Assembly (NCBI GenBank): GCA_030619425.1
Contig: JAUXBJ010000159.1
Location: 1 to 5,517 of the forward strand
From: a bacterium
Lineage (GTDB): Bacteria; Zixibacteria; MSB-5A5; GN15; FEB-12
Reading direction: 5' to 3'
Length of the DNA stretch: 5,517 nt
In this document: positions 5,357 through 5,517 of the stretch, in pieces
Layout: each line of letters opens with the position of its first letter
Position numbering within the stretch: position 1 is the first letter of the stretch
Made by a program: the position numbers and the translations under genes
The notes under the pieces: generated by a model
Told to the model about the DNA's origin: nothing
Seen by the model: the letters and a program-made list of their open reading frames with translations, nothing else
The model's database searches: none

Positions 5357-5517
5357 GCATTTTCAAAGGTAGCATGAACCTGCCCGACCCGGAGAAACCG
5401 GTCCTTCCCGCCGAGGAGGATGCGGTACTGGAAAAGCTGGCGAAAAAAGTAGTCGAATGGAAAATGGCCGTGCCGGCGATACTTTTTCTGGAGTCGGTCA
5501 AGCCGCTCAATTTTATC
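5353..5517 (+). CDS. Uncharacterised protein, 5' part only (runs off the window)
   Basis: The frame from GTG 5353 stays open for 55 codons to the window end. The visible part has a short polar N-terminus (SIFKGSMNLPDPEKP), an acidic and then basic amphipathic helix (EEDAVLEKLAKKVVEWKM, about 21-38), and the start of a hydrophobic stretch with the motif AVPAILFLESVKPLNFI (39-55). That could be a membrane-associated or re-entrant helix. The stretch has the feel of a conserved small-protein motif, but I cannot name the family. The GTGA overlap with the previous gene and the GGAGG upstream argue that it is a real, translationally coupled gene. ATG 5374 is the alternative start. Confidence 0.72.
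   Translation, partial: MSIFKGSMNLPDPEKPVLPAEEDAVLEKLAKKVVEWKMAVPAILFLESVKPLNFI

Noticed and set aside
5443..5449. AAAAAAG heptamer as a programmed -1 frameshift site
   Set aside because: The reading frame splits it as AAA AAA G, not A AAA AAG, so it is out of phase for the standard slippery mechanism, and no downstream structure is evident.

Overview
The window looks like an ordinary chromosomal housekeeping block from a Gram-negative-type bacterium of moderately high GC. All recognisable genes lie on the + strand and are packed tightly: gaps of 0 to 84 bases, several overlapping start/stop codons, and no convincing internal terminator. The order (a probable rpsF tail, rpsR, a DUF2232 membrane protein, rplI, a DUF151 bifunctional nuclease) matches the S6-S18-L9 ribosomal protein cluster of many non-enterobacterial lineages. 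A TPR plus periplasmic-binding-protein fusion with a cleavable signal peptide implies a periplasm. The overall picture would fit a deltaproteobacterium or an FCB-group/candidate-phylum lineage such as Zixibacteria. That placement is inference from style and gene order and was not tested.

Layout. Positions 1-406 are the 3' end of a gene encoding a Pro/Ala/Thr/Glu-rich tail built on 39-bp (13-codon) tandem repeats; position suggests ribosomal protein S6, but no S6 core is visible. An 84-base gap follows, then rpsR (491-724, a cysteine-containing zinc-type S18), a DUF2232/YybS-like polytopic membrane protein (708-1778) overlapping rpsR by 17 bases, rplI (1797-2246), a DUF151 nuclease-family protein (2246-2743) and a 599-aa exported TPR/PBP-I protein (2743-4542). 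The last three are joined by 1-base overlaps. After an 81-base gap holding a 12-bp palindrome and a strong Shine-Dalgarno, a second group begins: a 68-aa protein of unknown function (4624-4830), a two-TM protein with a C-terminal soluble domain (4832-5356), and the start of another uncharacterised protein (5353 to the window end).

How the genes fit together. S18 and L9, and S6 if the first gene is rpsF, are ribosome components. DUF2232 proteins are habitual neighbours of rpsR/rplI with no settled role. The DUF151 and TPR/PBP-I proteins appear to be co-transcribed by translational coupling rather than by an obvious shared pathway. No mobile element, CRISPR array, tRNA or rRNA was seen. I found no strong case for a novel multi-gene system. 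The features most worth a second look are the repeat-expanded tail of the first gene, the orphan TPR/PBP-I protein and the small uncharacterised 3' gene trio.
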